From VRUE01 sp963774555 (GTDB lineage Bacteria; Actinomycetota; Thermoleophilia; Solirubrobacterales; 70-9): a DNA stretch of 64,000 nt. The stretch is taken from contig CAVZFL010000001.1 in assembly GCA_963774555.1 (NCBI GenBank), forward strand, positions 1,674,001 to 1,738,000. The letters run 5' to 3'. Below, one piece after another: positions 1-55,476 of this stretch. Numbering within the stretch: position 1 is the first letter of the stretch; each line of letters opens with the position of its first letter. The notes under the pieces are model-generated. The model was given only the letters and a program-made list of their open reading frames with translations, did not search any database and was not told where the DNA came from. The position numbers were made by a program, and so were the translations under genes.

Positions 1-2865
1 CCGCAGATCCCGATCGTCTCCACGGTCAGCGGTGAGCTGCTCAGCCCCGCCGAGGCGACCGACCCCGGGTACTGGGTCACCCAGGCTAGGCAGCCGGTGC
101 GCTTCTGCGACGCGGTCGCAACCCTCGCCGAACGGGGCGCCGCCGCCTACCTGGAGCTGGGTCCCGAGGCGGTGCTGAGCGCGATGGCGGCGGCCTGCCT
201 CGAGCAGCGCCCAGACCAGGCGCCGAGCCAGGCCCTGATCGCGACCCTGCGCGAGGATCGCCCCGAGCCGGAGGCGCTCGTCGCCGCCCTCGCCGGCGCC
301 CATGCAGCCGCCGCGGCGGTCGAGTGGGATGACTACCTCGCCGGCGCCGTAGAGGTGCCGCTCCCCACTTATCCCTTCCAGCGCGAGCGCTACTGGTTCG
401 ACTCAGCCGCCGGCGCCGAGGATCTCGCGGCCGTCGGCCAGGCACCTGCCGAGCACCCCCTCCTGGGGGCCTCGATCGCCTTGGCCAGCGGCGAGGAGTG
501 GCTCTTCACCGGGCGCCTCTCCCTGCAGGCGCAGCCCTGGCTGGCCGAGCACGTCGTCTTCGGCGCCGCCGTCGTGCCCGGCACGGCGTTCGTCGAGCTG
601 GCGCTGCGCGCCGGGCTCGAGGTCGGTGCCGAGACGGTCGAGGAGCTGACCCTGCAGCGGCCCCTGGCCCTGCCCGAGCAGGGCGCGGTGCAGATCCAGG
701 TCACAGTTGGCGGGCCGGCGGAGGGCGGGCGTCGCGAGATCTCGATCCACTCCCGCCCGGTTTCCGGCGAGGGCGAGGAGGGGGAGGCCTGGGCCTGCAA
801 CGCAAGCGGCGTCCTCGCCCCCCGGGCCAAGGAGCCGCAGTCCTCGCAATCCTGGCCGCCAGAGGGCGCCGAGCCGATCGCCGTCGACGACCTCTACCGC
901 GGCTTCGCCGCAGCCGGCTACAGCCACGGCCCGATCTTCCAGGGACTGACCGCCGCCTGGCGGCGCGGCGAGGAGGTCTTCACCGAGGTCTCGCTGCCGC
1001 CCGAGCAGCGCGACCAGGCGTCGCTCTTCGGCCTTCACCCGGCGCTGCTGGACGCGGCCCTGCACGGCATCGAGCTCTCTCCCGCCAAGCACCCGACCGG
1101 CGAGGGCGAGGTTGCCGTCCCCTTCTCCTGGCGCGACGTCACCCTGCACGCCGGGGGCGCTGCCGAGCTTCGGGTCAGGGTGGCGCCGGCAGAGCCCGAG
1201 GGGGCTTCGCTGCAGCTCGCCGACAGCGGAGGCGGCGCGGTCGCGACGGTTGGCGCGCTGGTGGTGCGGCCGATCTCGCTCGATCAGCTGAGTGCGGCGG
1301 AGCAACGACGCGAGGGGCTATTCGAGGTCGAGTGGAAAGAGGTCGAGGCAGGCGAGCGGCAGGCCGAGCCGGGCGAGGTTCAGATCTGGCGCAGCGAGGT
1401 GAGCGCCCAGGCCGATGACCCGTCGGAGGCTTCCCGCCTCGCCGCCGAGGGGGCCCTGGCGGCGATTCAGAGCTGGCTCGGCAGCGAGCAGCCCGACGGT
1501 TCGCGCCTGGCCCTGATCACCGGTGGCGCGGTGGCCGTGGGGAAGGGAGAGGAGGCCGGGCTCAGTCAGGCGCCGGTTTGGGGCCTGGTCCGCTCCGCCC
1601 AGTCCGAGCACCCGGGTCGCTTCGTCCTGATTGACAGCGACGGCAGCGAGGCATCGGAGCAGGCGCTGCCGGGTCTGCTCGCGAGCGAGGAGCCGCAACT
1701 GGCGATTCGCGAGGGCATTGCCCTGGCGCCGCGGCTTGCGCGTTGCGCCGTTTCTGAGTCGCAACAGCCGCCGCCGGAGGCGAGCTTCGAACCCGAGCGC
1801 ACCACCCTGATCACCGGCGGCAGCGGTGGGCTCGGCGCGCCGATCGCGCGTCACCTGGTCGAGGCCCACGGCGCCCGCCATCTGCTGCTGGCGAGCAGGC
1901 GCGGCGAGGCGGCCAAGGGTGCTGAGGAGCTGCGGGCGGAGCTGGAGGAGATGGGTGCCGAGGTCACGTTCGCCGCTTGCGACGTCGCCGATCGCGGCCA
2001 GCTCGAAGCGCTGCTCGCCGCCCTGCCCAAGGAGCATCCACTGGGCGCTGTGGTCCACGCTGCGGGGGCGCTTTCCGACGGCCTTATCGAGTCGCTCGAC
2101 GCCGGCCAGATCGAGCCGGTCTTTGCCCCCAAGGCGGCTGCCGCCTGGCACCTGCATGAGCTGACCGAGGAGCTCGACCTCTCGGCCTTCGTCCTCTTCT
2201 CCTCGGCCGTCGCTACGCTCGGCAACCCCGGCCAGGCCAACTACGCCGCCGCCAACTCCTTCCTCGATGCGCTCGCCGCGCATCGCTCCGCCCGGGGCCT
2301 GCCGGCGACCGCGATCGGCTGGGGCCTTTGGGGCGAGGTGGGAGGGATGGCATTGCGCCTCTCCGCCGCCGACCGGGCGCGGCTGGAGCGGGGCGGCTTC
2401 GACACGCTCACCGCCGCCGAGGGCCTGCGCCTCTTCGACGCTGCGCTTGCCGTCGACCGTCCGCAGGTCCTGGCGCTGCGACCGAAGCCGGCCGCTCTCA
2501 ACAGGCTGGCTGCGGCGGCTGCACTGCCGGCGATCCTGCAGGGGTTGGTGCGGCTGCCGGCGGGCAGGCGCCGCACGGTCGCCGTCGGAGCGCTGGCGGA
2601 GATGCTCGCGGCGACGCCGGAGCCGGAGCGGGCGGCAACCGTGCTCGACTTGGTCCGGACCGAGGTGGCGATCGTGCTCGGCCACTCATCCGGCGCCGCG
2701 GTTGACCCCGAGCGCGCCTTCAAGGAGCTCGGCTTCGACTCGCTTGCCGCGGTCGAGCTGCGCAACCGTCTCAGCGCCCTCACTGGCATGCGGTTGCCGG
2801 CGACGGTGACCTTCGATCACCCCAGCAGCGTCGCGCTCGCCGCCCACCTGTTGGCCGATGCCGAG
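1..2865 (+). other. PKS module A (partial): [KS-AT]-DH-KR-ACP
   Basis: Only the AT C-terminus is visible. Its YWVTQARQPVRF signature matches the malonyl-type ATs of modules F, I and J rather than the YWYRNLR form of the methylmalonyl-type ATs, so malonyl-CoA is inferred. DH motif 1 is HVVFGAAVVP and motif 2 is LLDAALH, both intact. The KR has TGGSGGLG and the SDR Ser, Tyr and Asn (FSS...NYAAAN), with ALSDG at the B-type position. There is no ER. Predicted output is an alpha,beta-alkene without a methyl branch. Confidence 0.85.
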
Positions 2866-5800
2866 GCAACCGGTGGCGGGGCCCAGACGGCGAGAGCGCC
2901 GGCGCGGGTCGAGGAGGAGCCGATCGCGATCGTCGGCATCGCTTGTCGTTACCCCGGCGGCGTCGGCTCTCCGGACGAGCTCTGGCAGTTGCTGGCCGAG
3001 GGTCGCGACGGCGTGGTCGGTTTTCCCGCCGACCGCGGCTGGGACCTCGAGCGCCTCTACGACCCCGACCCCGACCACCCCGGCACCAGCTACACCCGCG
3101 AGGGCGGCTTCCTCGCCGACGCCGCCGAGTTCGACCCCGAGTTCTTCGGCATCTCCCCACGCGAGGCGCTGGCGATGGACCCCCAGCAGCGGCTGCTCCT
3201 GGAAGCCTCCTGGGAGGCGCTGGAGGATGCCGGCATCGAACCCCGCTCGCTGCGCGGGAGCGAGGCCGGGGTTTTCGCCGGGGTGATGAACCCCGACTAC
3301 GGCTCACGCCAGCGCATCCCCGAGGAGGTCGAGGGCTACTACGGAACCGGAATCGCCGGCAGCGTTGCCTCCGGCCGGGTCTCCTACGCCCTTGGCCTTG
3401 AGGGCCCGGCGATCACTGTCGACACCGCCTGCTCCTCTTCGCTGGTGGCGATGCATTTGGCCGCCCAGGCGTTGCGCGGGGGCGAGTGCTCGCTGGCGCT
3501 GGCCGGCGGCGTGAGCGTGCTCTCGACCACGGCGATGTTCACCGAGTTCAGCCGCCAGCGGGTACTTGCGCCCGACGGGCGCTGCAAGTCCTTCGCCGAG
3601 GCGGCGGACGGCGTCGGCTGGTCGGAGGGCGCCGGCGTCCTCGTTCTCGAGCGCCTCTCCGCGGCCGAGCGAAACGGTCACCCGGTCCACGCCGTGATCC
3701 GCGGCTCGGCGGTGAACCAGGACGGCGCCTCCAACGGCCTCACCGCCCCCAACGGCCCCTCCCAGGAGCGGGTGATCCGCCAGGCCCTGGCAAACGCCCG
3801 CCTCACCCCCGGAGACATAGACGCGGTCGAGGCCCACGGCACCGGCACCACCTTGGGCGACCCGATCGAGGCCGGCGCTTTGCTCGCCACCTACGGCCGG
3901 GAACGCGAGCAGGGTAGGCCGCTGAAGCTGGGCTCGATCAAGTCCAACATCGGCCACACCCAGGCTGCCGCCGGCGTCGCCGGGGTGATCAAGACGGTGA
4001 TGGCGATGCGCGAAGGGGTGTTGCCCAAGACCCTGCACGTCGACGCCCCCTCTTCCAAGGTCGATTGGGAGGCGGGGGAGATCGAGCTGCTCACCGCAGC
4101 CGAGCCCTGGGAATCGAACGGCAGGCCGCGCCGTGCCGCCGTCTCCTCCTTTGGGGTCAGCGGCACCAACGCCCACCTGATCTTGGAGGAGGCGCCCGAG
4201 TCCGCCCCGGCAAGGGTGCGGGAGGCAGGGGACATCGGCCCGGACCAGGGTGCTTCCTCCGAGGCCCTCCCGGGTCAGATCGTGATGCCGATCTCGGCCA
4301 GGACCGAGCCCGCTCTGCGCGAGGCGGCGGCGAGGCTGGCCTCCCATCTCGACGATCGGCCGGAGCTGGCGCTCCTCGACGTCTCCCATTCGCTCGCCAC
4401 CGCGAGGACGCACTTCGAGCACCGCGCGGTGGCCGTGGGCGAGGAGCGCGGGGAGTTGGTCGAGTCCCTGCGCCGCTTCGCCGGCGGCGCCGACGCTCCC
4501 AGCCTCATCAGCGCCACCGCCCACGCCTCCCAGCCCCCCGTCTTCCTCTTCCCCGGCCAGGGCGCCCAGCACGCCCAGATGGCCCTGGCGCTGCTCGAGC
4601 ACTCACCCTCCTTCGCCACGCACATCGAGCGTTGCGAAGAGGCCCTCTCTCCCCACGTCGATTGGTCCTTGGGCGAGGTCCTGCGCGAAGAGCAGGGAGC
4701 CTGGCTTGAGCGTCTCGACGTCGTCCAACCCGCCCTCTTCGCGACGATGGTCTCCCTCGCCCGCCTCTGGGAAGAGCTGGGGGTAAGGCCTGGTGTCGTG
4801 CTCGGCCACTCCCAGGGTGAGATCGCCGCCGCCCACATCGCCGGCGGCCTCTCTTTGCAGGACGCGACCTTGGTCGTTTCCCGTCGCGCCCAGGCGATGG
4901 CGAAGATCGCCGGGCGGGGGGCGATGCTCTCGGTCTCGGTGCCCGCGGCCGAGATCGCGCCGCTGCTAGAGCCCTACGGTGAGCGCCTCTCCTTGGCGGC
5001 GATCAACGGGCCCGCCTCCCTCGCCCTCTCCGGCGAGCCCGAGGCTCTGGCGGAGCTGGCGGGCGCACTTGCCGCAGATGGGGTGCGAACCCGGGAGATC
5101 GCCGTCGACTACGCCGCCCACTCGACCCAGATCGAGGACCTAGAAGAGGAGCTGCTGGAGGCCTTTGCCCCGATCTCCCCCCAAAGCGGCGAGGTTCCCT
5201 TCCACTCCACCGTTAGCGGTGAGCCGATCGACACCGCCGAGCTCGACGCCGCCTACTGGTATCGCAACCTGCGACGGACCGTGCTCTTGGAGCCGGTCCT
5301 GCGCGCCCTGCTCGAGCAGGGCCAGCGCACCGTGATCGAGATCGGACCCCACCCGGTCCTGGCCTTCGCCGTCAACGAGACGATCGAGCAGAGCCTCGAT
5401 GACCTCACGCAGGCATCCGTGCTTGGCACATTGCGCCGCGAAGAAGGCGGCCCTCGCCGCTTTTGCCTCTCACTCGCCGAGGCCCATGCCAACGGCGCCG
5501 AGGTCGATTGGGAGGCCCACTTCGCCGGCAGCGGCGCCAAGCGCGTCCCCTTGCCCACCTACCCCTTCCAGCGCCAGCGCTACTGGCTGAAGAACAGCGC
5601 CGGCGGCGGCGACCCCACCTCCAGTGGCCAGCTCCCCGCCGATCACCCCTTGCTGGGGGCGATCGTCGAGGACCCCCGCGGGGAGGGCCTCACCCTGACC
5701 GGCCGCATCTCCCTCGCCAGCCACCCTTGGATCGCCGACCATGCCCTAGCCGGCACCGTGCTGCTTCCCGGCACCGCCCTCTTGGAGATGGCCCTGCGCG

Positions 5801-8800
5801 CCGGCGCGCAGGTCGGTGCCGAGACGCTCGCCGAGCTGACCCTGCAAGCGCCGCTGGTGATCCCCGAGCAGGGGTCGATCGCCTTGCAGGTGGTCCTCGA
5901 GGCCCCCGATGAGGCCGGCGAGCGGGGGGTCTCGATTCACTCCCGCCCGGACTCAGGCGACGCTGAGGGTGCAGAGGAGGCCGAGTGGACCTGCCACGCC
6001 CAGGGTGTGCTCTCAAGCGCCAGCGCTGAGGCGGCTGAGCCGATCGGCGAGTGGCCTCCGGTGGGAGCGGAGCCACTGGCGGTCGACGACCTCTATGAGC
6101 GCCTCGCCGGTGCGGGCTTCGAGTACGGCCCCGCCTTCCAGGGACTGACCGCGGCCTGGCAGGATGGCGATGCCCTCTACGCCGAGGTCGATCTGGACGA
6201 GAGCGAGGCCGCCGAAGCAGGGCGCTTCGGGCTTCACCCGATCCTCCTCGACGCCGCCCTCCACGCCGCCCTCGCCGCGAGCGAGGACCTGGAGGAACCC
6301 CGGCTGCCCTTTTCCTGGAGCGACGTCGCCCTGTACGCCAGGGGCGTCACCCGGCTGCGGGCGGTGCTGCGCCAAACAGAGAACGGCACCTCGCTTGACC
6401 TTTATGACCGGGAGAATGGCTTGGTGGGGCGGGTTGGCGCTCTGGTGGCCCGGCCGATCGACCCGGGAGCGCTTGCCGGAGCGCGCCGCTTCCAGGGCCT
6501 TTACAGGGTCCGCTGGACCCAGGTGACTCCCCCCGCACACCTCGGTGCGGGCGCGAGCGGGGTCGAGCTGATGCGGGTCGCGCCCGCTGCCGGCGCCAAC
6601 CCGGCAGAAGCCGCTCGCAGCAGCGCAGGGCGGGTGCTCGAGGCGATGCAGGGATGGCTTGCCGCCGAGCACCCGGCAACGGCCCGGCTGGCGATCCTCA
6701 CCAAGGGCGCCGTGTCGGTTTCCTCCGGCGAGTCCCCCGACCTCGCGCTGGCGCCGCTTTGGGGTCTGGTGCGCTCCGCTCAGTCCGAGCATCCCGGTTG
6801 CTTCGCCCTGATCGACGGTGACGAGAGTGAGGCGTCGGAGGCCGCGATTCCCGTTGCCCTGAGCAGCGAGGAGCCCCAGCTGGCCTTGCGCGACGGGCTC
6901 CTGCTGGCGCCGCGGATCGTCCCGGCCGAGGAAGGCGAAGACGCGCTGCTCGCCCCCCCGGGCTCCTGGCGGCTTGCGGCCGGCCGACGCGGCACGCTCG
7001 AGGAGCTGGCGATGGTCTCGGACACCAGTGCCGGCGCCCCCCTGGGACCAAGCGAGGTGCGGTTGGCGATGCACGCCGCCGGCCTCAATTTCCGCGACGT
7101 GATGGTCGCCCTGGGGTTTGAGGTCCCCGGCCAGGGCCGGATTGGCAGCGAAGGCGCGGGCGTGGTCGTCGAGGTTGGCGCCGAAGTCAAGGATCTCACC
7201 GTCGGCGATCGGGTCTTGGGCACGGTTCCCGATGCTTTCGCCCCGGAGGCGATCGCCGAGGCTGGCATGCTGGCGCCGGTCCCGCCGGATTGGTCGTTCG
7301 AGCAAGCGGCCTCCGTCTCCACCGCCTTTCTCACCGCCCGCTACGGCCTCGACGACCTTGCCGACCTGCGCAAGGGTGAGCGGGTCCTGATCCACGCCGG
7401 TGCAGGCGGTGTCGGCATGGCCGCGATCCAGATCGCCCGGCACCTCGGCGCCGAAGTCTTCGCTACCGCCAGCCCTGCCAAGTGGGAGGCACTGGAAGCG
7501 CTCGGAGTGTCCACCACCAACATCGCCTCCTCGCGCGATCTGGACTTCAAGGCTAAGTTCCTCGCCGAGACCGGAGGCGAGGGTATGGACGTGGTCCTGA
7601 ACTCGCTCGCGGGAGAGTTCGTCGACGCCTCGCTGGACCTGCTTGGCGACGGCGGGCGCTTCCTCGAGATGGGCAAGACGGACATTCGCCAGCCCGAGCA
7701 GGTGGAGCGGGCGCATCCCGGCGTCTCCTACCAGGCCTACAACCTGCCCGACGCAGATTCCGAGCGCCTCGGCGAGATGTTGAGGGAGACGCTGGACCTC
7801 TTCGAGCAAGGCGTGCTCAAGCCGCTGCCGATCTCGACCTGGGACGTGCGCAAGGCACCCGAAGCCTTCCGCTACCTGAGGCAGGGTCAGAACGTCGGCA
7901 AGGTGGTGCTCACGATCCCCCGCCCGTTTGACCCAGGGCGAACCGTCCTGATCACCGGCGCAACCGGTGTCCTCGGTGCCATGGTCGCCCGCCGCCTGGT
8001 CCGCGAGCACGGTGCCCGCCACCTGCTCCTGGCCGCCCGCCGGGGGGCCGCGGCGGAGGGGGCGAAGGGGCTGAAGGAGGAGTTGGAAGAGCTGGGCGCC
8101 ACGGTCGAGTTCGCAGCCTGTGACGTCTCCGATCGCGCCCAGGTCGAGGCCCTGCTCGAAAAAATCCCCGACGAGCGCCAGCTGGGCGCCGTGATCCACG
8201 CGGCGGGGACGATCGAGGACGCGACGATCGACTCGCTCGGCCCGGCGCAGCTGGCCTCGGTCTTCGCCGCCAAGGTCGATGGCGCTTGGCACCTGCACGA
8301 GCTGACGGCTGGCCGCGACCTCTCCGCGTTCCTGATGTTCTCCTCGGCCACCGGCACCTTCGGCGGCCCCGGCCAAGCCAACTACGCCGCCGCCAGCGTC
8401 TTCCTCGACGCCCTGGCTGCCCGGCGCCAGGCTGAAGGGCTGCCGGCCACCTCCGTTGCCTGGGGCCTCTGGGCCCAACAGAGCGCGATGACCGAGCACC
8501 TCGGTGAGGCAGATCTCGCCCGGATGGAGCGCTCGGGGGTTGGGGCGCTCTCCAGCGCCGAAGGGCTCGGCCTCTTCGACGCCGCCCTGGCCAGCGCCCA
8601 CGACCTGGTCTTGGCGCTGCGGCTTCTCCCCGCCGGCCTGCGTGCCCAGGTCTCGGCCGGCACTTTGCCGGCGATCTTGTCGGGGTTGACGCCGGGAGCG
8701 GGCCGCTCCCGCTCCCGCCCGAGCGCCTCGCTACAGGACCAGCTCGCCCGGCTGCCCGCGGCACAGCACGAACAGGCCGTGCTCGAGCTGGTGCGCAGCG

Positions 8801-9227
8801 AGGTCGCCAGGGTGCTCGGGCACGCCTCTCCTGCTTCGATCGACGGCCGCCGGGATTTCAAGTCGCTTGGCTTCGACTCGCTGGCCGCGGTCGAGCTGCG
8901 CAACCGACTCGGTGCCGTGGTCGGCATGCGACTGCCGTCCACGCTGGTCTTCGATCACCCCACCTCGCTGGAGCTGGCCGCTTACCTGCTGGCCAAGGCG
9001 GGATCGGGAGACTCGGGCGAGGGCGGGCGCCCCAGTGGAGCGCTGGTCCTCGAGCTCGATCGCCTCGAAACGATGCTGGCGGGGGTCGAATCCGCTGAGG
9101 AGCGCGAGCGCACGGCTGCCCGCCTGCGCGAGCTGCTCGCCGGGCTCAGCGGCGACGAAGACGACATCGCCGCCGACGCGACGGACGAAGAGATATTCGA
9201 GCTTCTCGACCAGAAGCTGGGTCGGCT

Positions 9228-9231
<4 letters not shown>
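1..9231 (+). CDS. Type I modular polyketide synthase, gene 1 (5' partial; modules A and B)
   Basis: The frame is open from base 1, so the gene starts upstream. The first residues (PQIPIVSTVSGELL) are the C-terminal part of an acyltransferase. Domain order in window residues: AT tail 1-115, DH 144-420, KR 600-780, ACP 880-955, KS 973-1396, AT 1512-1807, DH 1881-2153, ER 2320-2641, KR 2646-2880, ACP 2926-2999, then an acidic C-terminal docking tail ending DEEIFELLDQKLGRL. Every carrier domain has GFDSL, whose Ser takes the phosphopantetheine. The protein adds two extender units to a chain made by upstream subunits and hands it to gene 2. Its TGA overlaps the ATG of gene 2 (ATGA), which implies translational coupling. 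The family assignment is certain; the substrate predictions are inference. Confidence 0.97.
2917..8997 (+). other. PKS module B: KS-AT(methylmalonyl-type)-DH-ER-KR-ACP
   Basis: KS (2917-4188) has TACSSSL, HGTGTT and NIGHTQ, giving Cys-His-His. AT (4534-5420) has GHSQGE and the YAAHS specificity box, a YASH-like methylmalonyl signature. DH (5641-6460) has HALAGTVLLP and LLDAALH. ER (6958-7925) has the NADPH loop GAGGVGMAA; its residue run after NFRDVMVALG is FEVPG, whereas the other three ERs read LYP. KR (7936-8640) has TGATGVLG and the catalytic Ser and Tyr, but YAAAS replaces YAAAN, so the catalytic-set Asn is Ser. The ACP is intact. Predicted output is a saturated, methyl-branched unit if the KR works. 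Confidence 0.88.
4511..6109 (+). repeat. 1.6-kb near-identical segment, copy 1 (module B AT to mid-DH)
   Basis: This segment matches 10927-12525 at a constant offset of 6416. By eye I found only two differences: 4631 g against 11047 a (Arg to His), and 6090 c against 12506 t (silent). It covers the AT, the post-AT linker and the first half of the DH. Outside its edges the two modules diverge at once, which is the pattern of recent gene conversion or duplication. Confidence 0.95.
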
Positions 9232-20549
<11,318 letters not shown>

Positions 20550-23500
20550 TGACATAGACGCGGTCGAGGCCCACGGCACCGGCACCACCCTCGGCGACCC
20601 GATCGAGGCCGGCGCCCTGCTCGCCACCTACGGCCAAGATCGCGAGCGCCCGCTGAAGCTGGGCTCGCTCAAGTCCAACATCGGCCACCCCCAGGCGGCC
20701 GCCGGCGTGGCCGGGGTGATCAAGACGGTGATGGCGATGCGCGAAGGCGTCTTGCCCAAGACCCTGCACGTCGACGCCCCCTCCTCCAAGGTCGACTGGG
20801 AGGCGGGGAAGATCGAGCTGCTGATCGAGGCCGAGCCCTGGGAGCGAAACGGAGCGCCGCGCCGCGCCGGGGTCTCCTCTTTCGGGGTCAGCGGCACCAA
20901 CGCCCACCTGATCTTGGAGGAGGCGCCCGAGCCGGCCCCCGAGGCAGCGGAGGAGGGGACGCCCCAGCCCCTGCCCGGCCGGCTCCCCTTCGTCCTCTCG
21001 GCCAAGACCGAGGAGGCCCTCAAAGCGCAGGCCTCCCGCCTTGCCGCCCACCTCGAGGATCACCCCGAGCTGGACCCGGCCGACCTCGCCTACTCCCTCG
21101 CCACCACCCGCAGCGCCTTCGAGCAGCGTGCGGTGGCGGTGGGAGAGGGGCGCGAGGAGCTGGCGGCGGGGCTCTTTGCCCTGGCCCGGGGCAAAGAGGC
21201 GCCGGGCCTGGTGCGGGCCAGGGCCCGCAGCTCCCAGGGCCCCGTCTTCCTCTTCCCCGGGCAGGGTGCGCAGCGGGCGCAGATGACCCTGGGGCTGCTC
21301 GAAGGTTCCCCTTCCTTTGCCCGCCACATCGAGCGCTGCGAGGCCGCGCTTGATCCCCATGTCGAGTGGTCGCTGGGAGAGGTCCTGCGCGATGAGCAGG
21401 GGGCCTGGCTCGATCGCCTCGACATCGTCCAGCCCGCCCTCTTTGCGGTGATGGTCTCCCTGGCGGAGCTGTGGCGGGAGTGCGGGGTGAGTCCCGCGGC
21501 GGTGCTCGGCCACTCCCAGGGGGAGATCGCCGCCGCCCACATCGCCGGTGGGCTCTCCCTGGGGGATGCGGCGCTGATCGTCGCCAGGCGCGCCCAGGCG
21601 ATGGCGAGGATCGCCGGGCGGGGGGCGATGCTCTCGGTCTCGCTGCCCGCCGCCGAGATCGCCCCCCGCCTTGAGCCCTACGGCGAGCGCATCTCCGTGG
21701 CCGCGATCAATGGCCCTGCCTCCCTCGCCCTCTCCGGCGAGCCCGAGGCGCTGGGCGAGCTCGAGGAGGCCTTGACCGAGGAGGGGGTGCGAACGCAGAA
21801 GATCGCCGTCGATTACGCCGCCCACTCGGCCCAGATCGATGATCTGGAGGAGGAGCTGCTGGAGGCCTTCGCCCCGATCTCCCCCCAAAGCGGCGAGCTG
21901 CCCTTCCACTCCACAGTCACCGGCGAGCTCCTCGACACCGCCGAGCTCGGTCCCTCCTACTGGTATCGCAACCTGCGACAGACCGTGCTCTTGGAGCCGG
22001 TCCTGCGCTCCTTGCTGGAGCAGGGCCAGCGCACCCTGATCGAGATCGGCCCCCACCCGGTGCTCGCCTTCGCCGCCACCGAGACGATCGAAGAGACCCT
22101 CGATGACCCCGAGCAGGCCACCGTGCTTGGCACCCTGCGCCGCGAGGAGGAAGGCCCGGAGCGCTTTGTCCTCTCCCTCGCCGGAGCTCACGCTGCCGGC
22201 GTGCCGGTGGACTGGGATGCCTTCTTCAAGGGCGCGGGCGCAAAGCGCGTCCCCCTGCCCACCTACCCCTTCCAGCGCCAGCGCTACTGGCTGAGCGCCG
22301 GCGAGGGGGCGGGGGACCCCGGCTCGATCGGCCAGGCCCCGGCAGACCACCCGCTGCTGGGCGCTGTGATCGAAGACCCCCAGGGCGATGGCCTCACCCT
22401 GACCGGGCGCATCTCGCTGGCCACCCACCCCTGGCTGGCCGATCACGCCGCCGCCGGCGTCGTCCTGCTCCCCGGCACCGCCTTCTTGGAGCTGGCCCTT
22501 CGCGCCGGGCAGGAGGTGGGCTGCGCGACGGTCGCAGAGCTCACCCTGCAGGCCCCCTTGATCCTGCCCGAGCAAGGAGCGGTGCAGATCCAGGTGGCGG
22601 TCACAGGCCGCGGCGAGGATGGCAGCCGCGAGATCTCGATCCACTCCCGCCCGGCGCCCGGGGATGGCGAGGGGGAGGCCGCAGAGTGGACCTGCCACGC
22701 CGGCGGCACCCTCTCCCCACAGCCCCCCGGGCACCCCGAGCCGCTCGATTCCTGGCCGCCGCAGGGGGCGGAGCCGATGGAGACCGAGTTCCTCTATGAC
22801 CGCCTCGCCGAGGCCGGCTTCGAATACGGACCCGCCTTCCAGGGCCTGGGCGCCGCCTGGCGGCGAGGGGCAGAGCTCTTCGCCGAGGTCTCCCTTGCCC
22901 CCGAGCAGGCCCCCGAAGCCCAGCGCTTCGGTTTGCACCCGGCGCTCCTGGATGCGGCGCTGCACACGGTCGGCCTCTCCGCCCTGCAGGATGGGGAGAT
23001 AGGACAGCTCTGCCTGCCCTTCTCCTGGCAGGGGGTCTCCCTGCTCGGCGGGCCCGCCGAGCTGCGGGTGAGGCTGAACACCGAAGGCGAGGGAATCTCG
23101 CTCTCCCTCGCCGATGGGCAGGGGACACCGATCGGCGAGGTCGACTCCCTGATCGTCCGCGAGGTCGACCCCGCCCGGCTGGGAGGTCAGAAGCGCCCCC
23201 ACGACGGCCTTCTGGGTATCGAGTGGCAGGCGCTCTCCCTGCCCGAGTCCGGCCCGGAGGTGCCCACCGAGAGATGGCGTTGTGAGCCAGCGGCAGCAGA
23301 CGACGCCGCCCTGGCCGCCCGCGAGACCGCGGCGATCGCCCTGGAGCGCGTCCAGGCCTGGATCGCCGAGGAGCCGCAGGCCGCCCGCCTGGCGATCCTC
23401 ACCCGCGGTGCCCTCGCCACCGGCGCCGCGGAGTCCCCCGACCCCGCTCTGGCCAGCGCCTGGGGCCTTTTGCGCTCGGCCCAGTCCGAGCATCCCGGTC

Positions 23501-24378
23501 GCTTCGTCCTGATCGACACCGACGGCACCGAGGCCTCAGAGGAGGCGCTGGCCGGTGCCCTGGCGATCGAGGATGAGCCCCAGCTCGCCCTGCGCGAGGG
23601 GGTGGCGTTGGTGCCGCGGATTGTGGGGGCCGAGGACCAGGGCGGATCGCTGATCCCGCCCGCCGGCCCCTGGCGTCTCGACGCCACCGAGCGCGGCAGC
23701 CTCGAGGGCCTCGCGCTGCTCTCCAACCCGGACGCCAGCGAGCCGCTTGGCCCGACCGAGGTGCGGGTGGAGGTTCACGCCGCCGGGCTCAATTTCCGCG
23801 ACGTGCTGATCACCTTGGGCCTCTACCCGGGCGAGGCGAGGATCGGCTCCGAAGGCGCCGGCGTCGTGGTCGAGGTCGGGGCAGAGGTCACCGATCTCGT
23901 CCCCGGCGAGCGGGTGATGGGGATGATCCCCGATGCCTTCGCCCCGCTTGCGGTCGCCGAGCGTGGGCTCCTGGCGCCGGTTCCCGAGCAGTGGTCGCTC
24001 GAACAGGCCGCGGCGATCCCCTCGGCGTTCCTCACCGCCAGCTACGGCCTGGGCGACCTCGCCGCCCTGAAGACGGGCGAGAGGGTCCTGATCCACGCCG
24101 GCGCCGGTGGCGTCGGCATGGCTGCGATCCAGTTCGCCCACCACCTCGGCGCCGAGGTCTTCGCCACCGCCAGCCCGGCCAAGTGGGAGGTGCTCGAAGA
24201 GGCGGGCATCGCCGCGGACCACATCGCCTCCTCGCGCGACCTCGACTTCGCGGAGAAGTTCCTCGCCGTCACCGGAGGGGAGGGCGTGGACGTCGTCCTC
24301 AACTCGCTTACCGGGGAGTTCGTCGACGCCTCGCTGGCGCTCCTGCCCCGCGGCGGGCGCTTCCTGGAGATGGGCAAG

Positions 24379-55469
<31,091 letters not shown>

Positions 55470-55476
55470 CGGGAGC

